Shown in pieces: positions 61,993 through 64,000 of a DNA stretch of 64,000 nt. The notes under the pieces were generated by a model. It searched no databases, had not been told where the DNA came from, and saw only the letters and a program-made list of their open reading frames with translations. The stretch is from Hymenobacter psychrotolerans DSM 18569 (GTDB lineage: Bacteria; Bacteroidota; Bacteroidia; Cytophagales; Hymenobacteraceae): NCBI RefSeq assembly GCF_900142395.1, contig NZ_FRAS01000002.1, forward strand, positions 186,001 to 250,000, given 5' to 3'. Made by a program: the position numbers and the translations under genes. Within the stretch, counting starts at the first letter, position 1. The number at the start of each line of letters is the position of its first letter.

Positions 61993-62024
61993 AGTGTTCG
62001 GAAGTCAGAAGTGAGAAGAGAAAG

Positions 62025-62750
62025 TTATTTGCCGACGTTGGCGCCGTCGATAGTTTCCGTGATGAAAGGCTGCGCGGCGGCCAGCACCTGTGCTACCGTC
62101 ATAGCTTTATCGAGGCCGTTGGCATCCACTGCGGTGCTATCGGCAAAGGTGCCATTGTTAATCAGGTCGCGGATAAACGCCGCGTGGCGTGCTTCCACCG
62201 ACACAATTTTGCCGGCCAGCAGCAGGTAAGTCGGGTCCTGGATGAGGGCGCCGGCTCCGTTGTAGGCTGCTACGCCCAAGTCCTCAAAGGTTTTGGCGGT
62301 GTCCAGCACCTGCGTCCGGTTGCCGAAGTTGAGGTTGCCCCATTTCGGAGTGAGAGCCGGAATAGCGCTGGTTGCCGGAATGGCCGCCTTGAAAAAGTCG
62401 CGGTGAATAGCCTCGTGCTTGGCAATGGCGGTTAGCGCGGCGCGTTCGGCCGCATCGGGGAAGGCCGTATTGAAGCCGGCATTCGAGATGACCTGCGCGT
62501 AGAAGGCTGCTTCCAGCTGCTCCAGAGCATATGCATAGTTCAGTACGCCCACATCGCCGGAGCCCAGGCTCACAGTGCCCGCCGCTGGGTTCGTTGGCTC
62601 GTCGTCATCGTCGTTGCAGCCGGAAAGCAGCAGCGTGGTAGCTGCGGCCGTGGCGCCCGCATACATAAAGAACGAGCGGCGCTTGATGGGCACCTGAAGC
62701 GGGGTAGCATTTTCGGCCTCTTCGCTGCTGTTTTGGAGGTTTTTAGACAT
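62025..62750 (-). CDS. Ferritin-like lipoprotein A1, twin-arginine signal
   Basis: 241 residues from ATG 62750 (MSKNLQNSSEEAENATPLQV); an in-frame upstream start at 62786 is not needed. Twin-Arg motif KRRSFFMY, lipobox LSGC (Cys45) with an Asp-rich run after it, then YALEQLEAAFY (Glu77, Tyr84), HEAIHRDFF (E113, H116), TFEDLGVAAY (E156) and EARHAAFI (E186, H189). All metal-ligand motifs are intact. It is the first gene of the cluster; its promoter lies in the 292 bp before the BatD-like gene, with no clear -7 box that I can see. Confidence 0.88.
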   Translation of the reverse strand: MSKNLQNSSEEAENATPLQVPIKRRSFFMYAGATAAATTLLLSGCNDDDDEPTNPAAGTVSLGSGDVGVLNYAYALEQLEAAFYAQVISNAGFNTAFPDAAERAALTAIAKHEAIHRDFFKAAIPATSAIPALTPKWGNLNFGNRTQVLDTAKTFEDLGVAAYNGAGALIQDPTYLLLAGKIVSVEARHAAFIRDLINNGTFADSTAVDANGLDKAMTVAQVLAAAQPFITETIDGANVGK

Positions 62751-63015
62751 GGGATGAAAGATTAGGGTAGAGAAAAGTTCTGGCAAAGGGGTTCCCTTGA
62801 GGCCTGTGGAGCCTTTTTTTGGGAAGAGTACTGAACTGACTTGGGGGTATTTGCTGGTGACTTACGTCTTATTCGTTCGGAGTGGATTCCAAAAGCCGTA
62901 ATTATGTAATGTCGAGCTTGGAATGTTACTGTTCAGCACAGGCTACAAGGCGCCTATTGGCCGGCGGTACGAGTAGCAGAAAACCGCTTGGCTGGGTGCT
63001 GGGGGCTTTTTTGTG

Positions 63016-63023
63016 TAGCTTTG
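63016..63023 (+). promoter_or_regulatory. -7 promoter box of the BatD-like gene
   Basis: TAGCTTTG, 19 bp before the ATG at 63043. The rest of the 292-bp gap (62751-63042) shows no gene or repeat. Confidence 0.55.
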
Positions 63024-63042
63024 GCTAAGCTCCCTCTGCTCT

Positions 63043-64000
63043 ATGCGCTTATTTCTGCTGTGGCTTCTTTTTTTCCTGGCGTGCCATGCGGTGCCACTGC
63101 CGGGCTATGCCCAGCCCGCCCCGAAGCCCGCCGCCGCCGCTACCGACCTGCAGGTAACCCTGGAGCTGGGTGCTACCGCGTTTCCGGTCACCGAATACTT
63201 TACCATTAGCTTCCGGCTACAAGGCGGCCGCCTCGAGCGGTATTCGGCTTTTCCGGATCTGGAGGGCTTCAAAAAGAGCGGCAAATCAAGCACCACCACC
63301 ACGCGCATCGTGGAAGGCCGCACCACCACCGAGTTGATTATCACGCAGCGTTACGCCGCTTATGAGGAGGGCGAGTTTGTGGTGAAGCCCTTTACCATGA
63401 CCGTGAACGGGCAAACCGTGCGCTCGGCCGGGGCTACGCTGGCAGTAGGGCCGGCTCCCGTGGCGGCTACCCCCGGCACCCCGCCCGTAGGGGGCGGGCT
63501 CCAGGGCCTGGGCCTGCTCGACCAACTGTTCGGGAAGCCCAAGCCGCAGGAATACGTAGAGCCGAAGGATAATGCTTTTCTAGCCCTGGTACCCGATAAA
63601 ACCAGCGTATTCGTGGGCGAAGGAGTGCATGTCGGGCTTTATTTCTACCTCACGCCCAACGACCAAGGCCTGTTGGACTTCTACAACTTTGCCGGGCAGC
63701 TGCCCGCCATACTGCGCCAATTGCGGCAGCGCACCGCCTGGGAGGAGCCCTTTGATGAGCAGGAGATTTTGCCGGAGACCGTAACGATGGGCGGCCGGCA
63801 GTTTATTCGGTTTCGGCTCTACGAAGCCCAGTTCTACCCTCTGAACACCGAGCCACTGACCTTTCCGGCGGTAGCGCTGCAGATGGTGAAGTACCGCGTG
63901 GCCAAAAAGCCGGCCGAAGGGCTGGACAACCGCCTGGAAGGCTACAAAACCTACTACACCGCCGCCCGCCGCGTGCAGGTAAAGCCGCTGCCCCCGCACC
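63043..64000 (+). CDS. batD: BatD-like protein (3' end outside window)
   Basis: The visible 319 codons start at ATG 63043 (MRLFLLWLLFFLACHAVPLP, signal peptide) and run past the end of the window. Then a Pro/Ala linker, TLELGATAFPVTEYFTISFR, and strands typical of BatD (FVVKPFTMTVNGQTVRSAGA; YEAQFYPLNTEPLTFPAVAL). BatD proteins belong to the Bacteroides aerotolerance cluster; the MoxR gene at 24487-25452 may act with the Bat system, but it is far from this gene. Confidence 0.85.
   Translation, partial: MRLFLLWLLFFLACHAVPLPGYAQPAPKPAAAATDLQVTLELGATAFPVTEYFTISFRLQGGRLERYSAFPDLEGFKKSGKSSTTTTRIVEGRTTTELIITQRYAAYEEGEFVVKPFTMTVNGQTVRSAGATLAVGPAPVAATPGTPPVGGGLQGLGLLDQLFGKPKPQEYVEPKDNAFLALVPDKTSVFVGEGVHVGLYFYLTPNDQGLLDFYNFAGQLPAILRQLRQRTAWEEPFDEQEILPETVTMGGRQFIRFRLYEAQFYPLNTEPLTFPAVALQMVKYRVAKKPAEGLDNRLEGYKTYYTAARRVQVKPLPPH

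Overview
The window looks like a piece of chromosome from a GC-rich Bacteroidota bacterium of the Cytophagales, most likely Hymenobacter or a close relative (inference from gene content and style, not from a database search). The reasons are a type IX secretion (T9SS) C-terminal sorting domain, a CarboxypepD_reg/TonB outer-membrane receptor, SpoIIE/STAS/RsbW genes, 7TMR-DISM histidine kinases, several DUFs typical of Bacteroidota (DUF2490, DUF3108, DUF3575, DUF4268), the rplM-rpsI-rpsB-tsf order, many TAnnTTTG-type -7 promoter boxes (one with TTG at 19 bp) and almost no Shine-Dalgarno sequences. I see no rRNA, tRNA, CRISPR array, prophage or insertion sequence.

Layout. 1-6.7 kb: the end of a FUSC/YccS-like membrane protein, a LuxR-type response regulator with its 7TMR-DISM kinase, and an S9 peptidase. 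6.9-13 kb: a LysR regulator with a YeiH-type exporter and a palindrome between them, a broken small gene, several secreted or membrane proteins of unknown role, and a DUF3089 hydrolase. 13-15.7 kb: ribosomal operon rplM-rpsI-rpsB-tsf behind a near-perfect Bacteroidota promoter. 15.8-20.8 kb: pseudouridine synthase, PhoR/PhoB-like two-component pair, DUF3108 protein, recA. 21-30 kb: outer-membrane protein, GNAT, SDR, then MoxR and two parvulin-type peptidyl-prolyl isomerases (outer-membrane/periplasmic folding). 29.8-32.7 kb: a complete partner-switching set (SpoIIE phosphatase, STAS, RsbW-like kinase). 32.9-38.9 kb: guaB, an AT-rich SBBP-type T9SS cargo protein, SDR, FRG-domain protein, DUF2490 protein. 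39-45 kb: HrpB helicase, rhodanese, PnuC plus an NadR-like nicotinamide riboside kinase, aldose epimerase, GNAT. 45.1-47.8 kb: a TPP riboswitch controlling a TonB-dependent receptor. 48-53 kb: APC permease, acyl-CoA dehydrogenase, a small regulator, a 21-bp minisatellite, DUF4268. 53-56.5 kb: two diverged paralogues of unknown function flanking a HIRAN-domain protein and an octamer repeat. 56.7-64 kb: ruvB, queG, a tandemly duplicated pair of ferritin-like genes, and the start of a BatD-like gene.

Most of the window is housekeeping. The unusual material is (i) a set of inverted or periodic repeats placed mainly at convergent gene ends (heptamer, octamer and decamer 'stutter' elements, plus hairpins with 20-48 bp arms), (ii) a 16-copy 21-bp tandem array, (iii) the duplicated ferritin-like cassette, (iv) the paralogue-HIRAN-paralogue cluster, (v) a T9SS protein whose body and sorting domain differ in base composition, and (vi) a riboswitch-controlled receptor that appears to start at TTG. 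Functions are read from motifs recognised by eye. Starts were chosen from signal peptides, domain limits and promoter positions.
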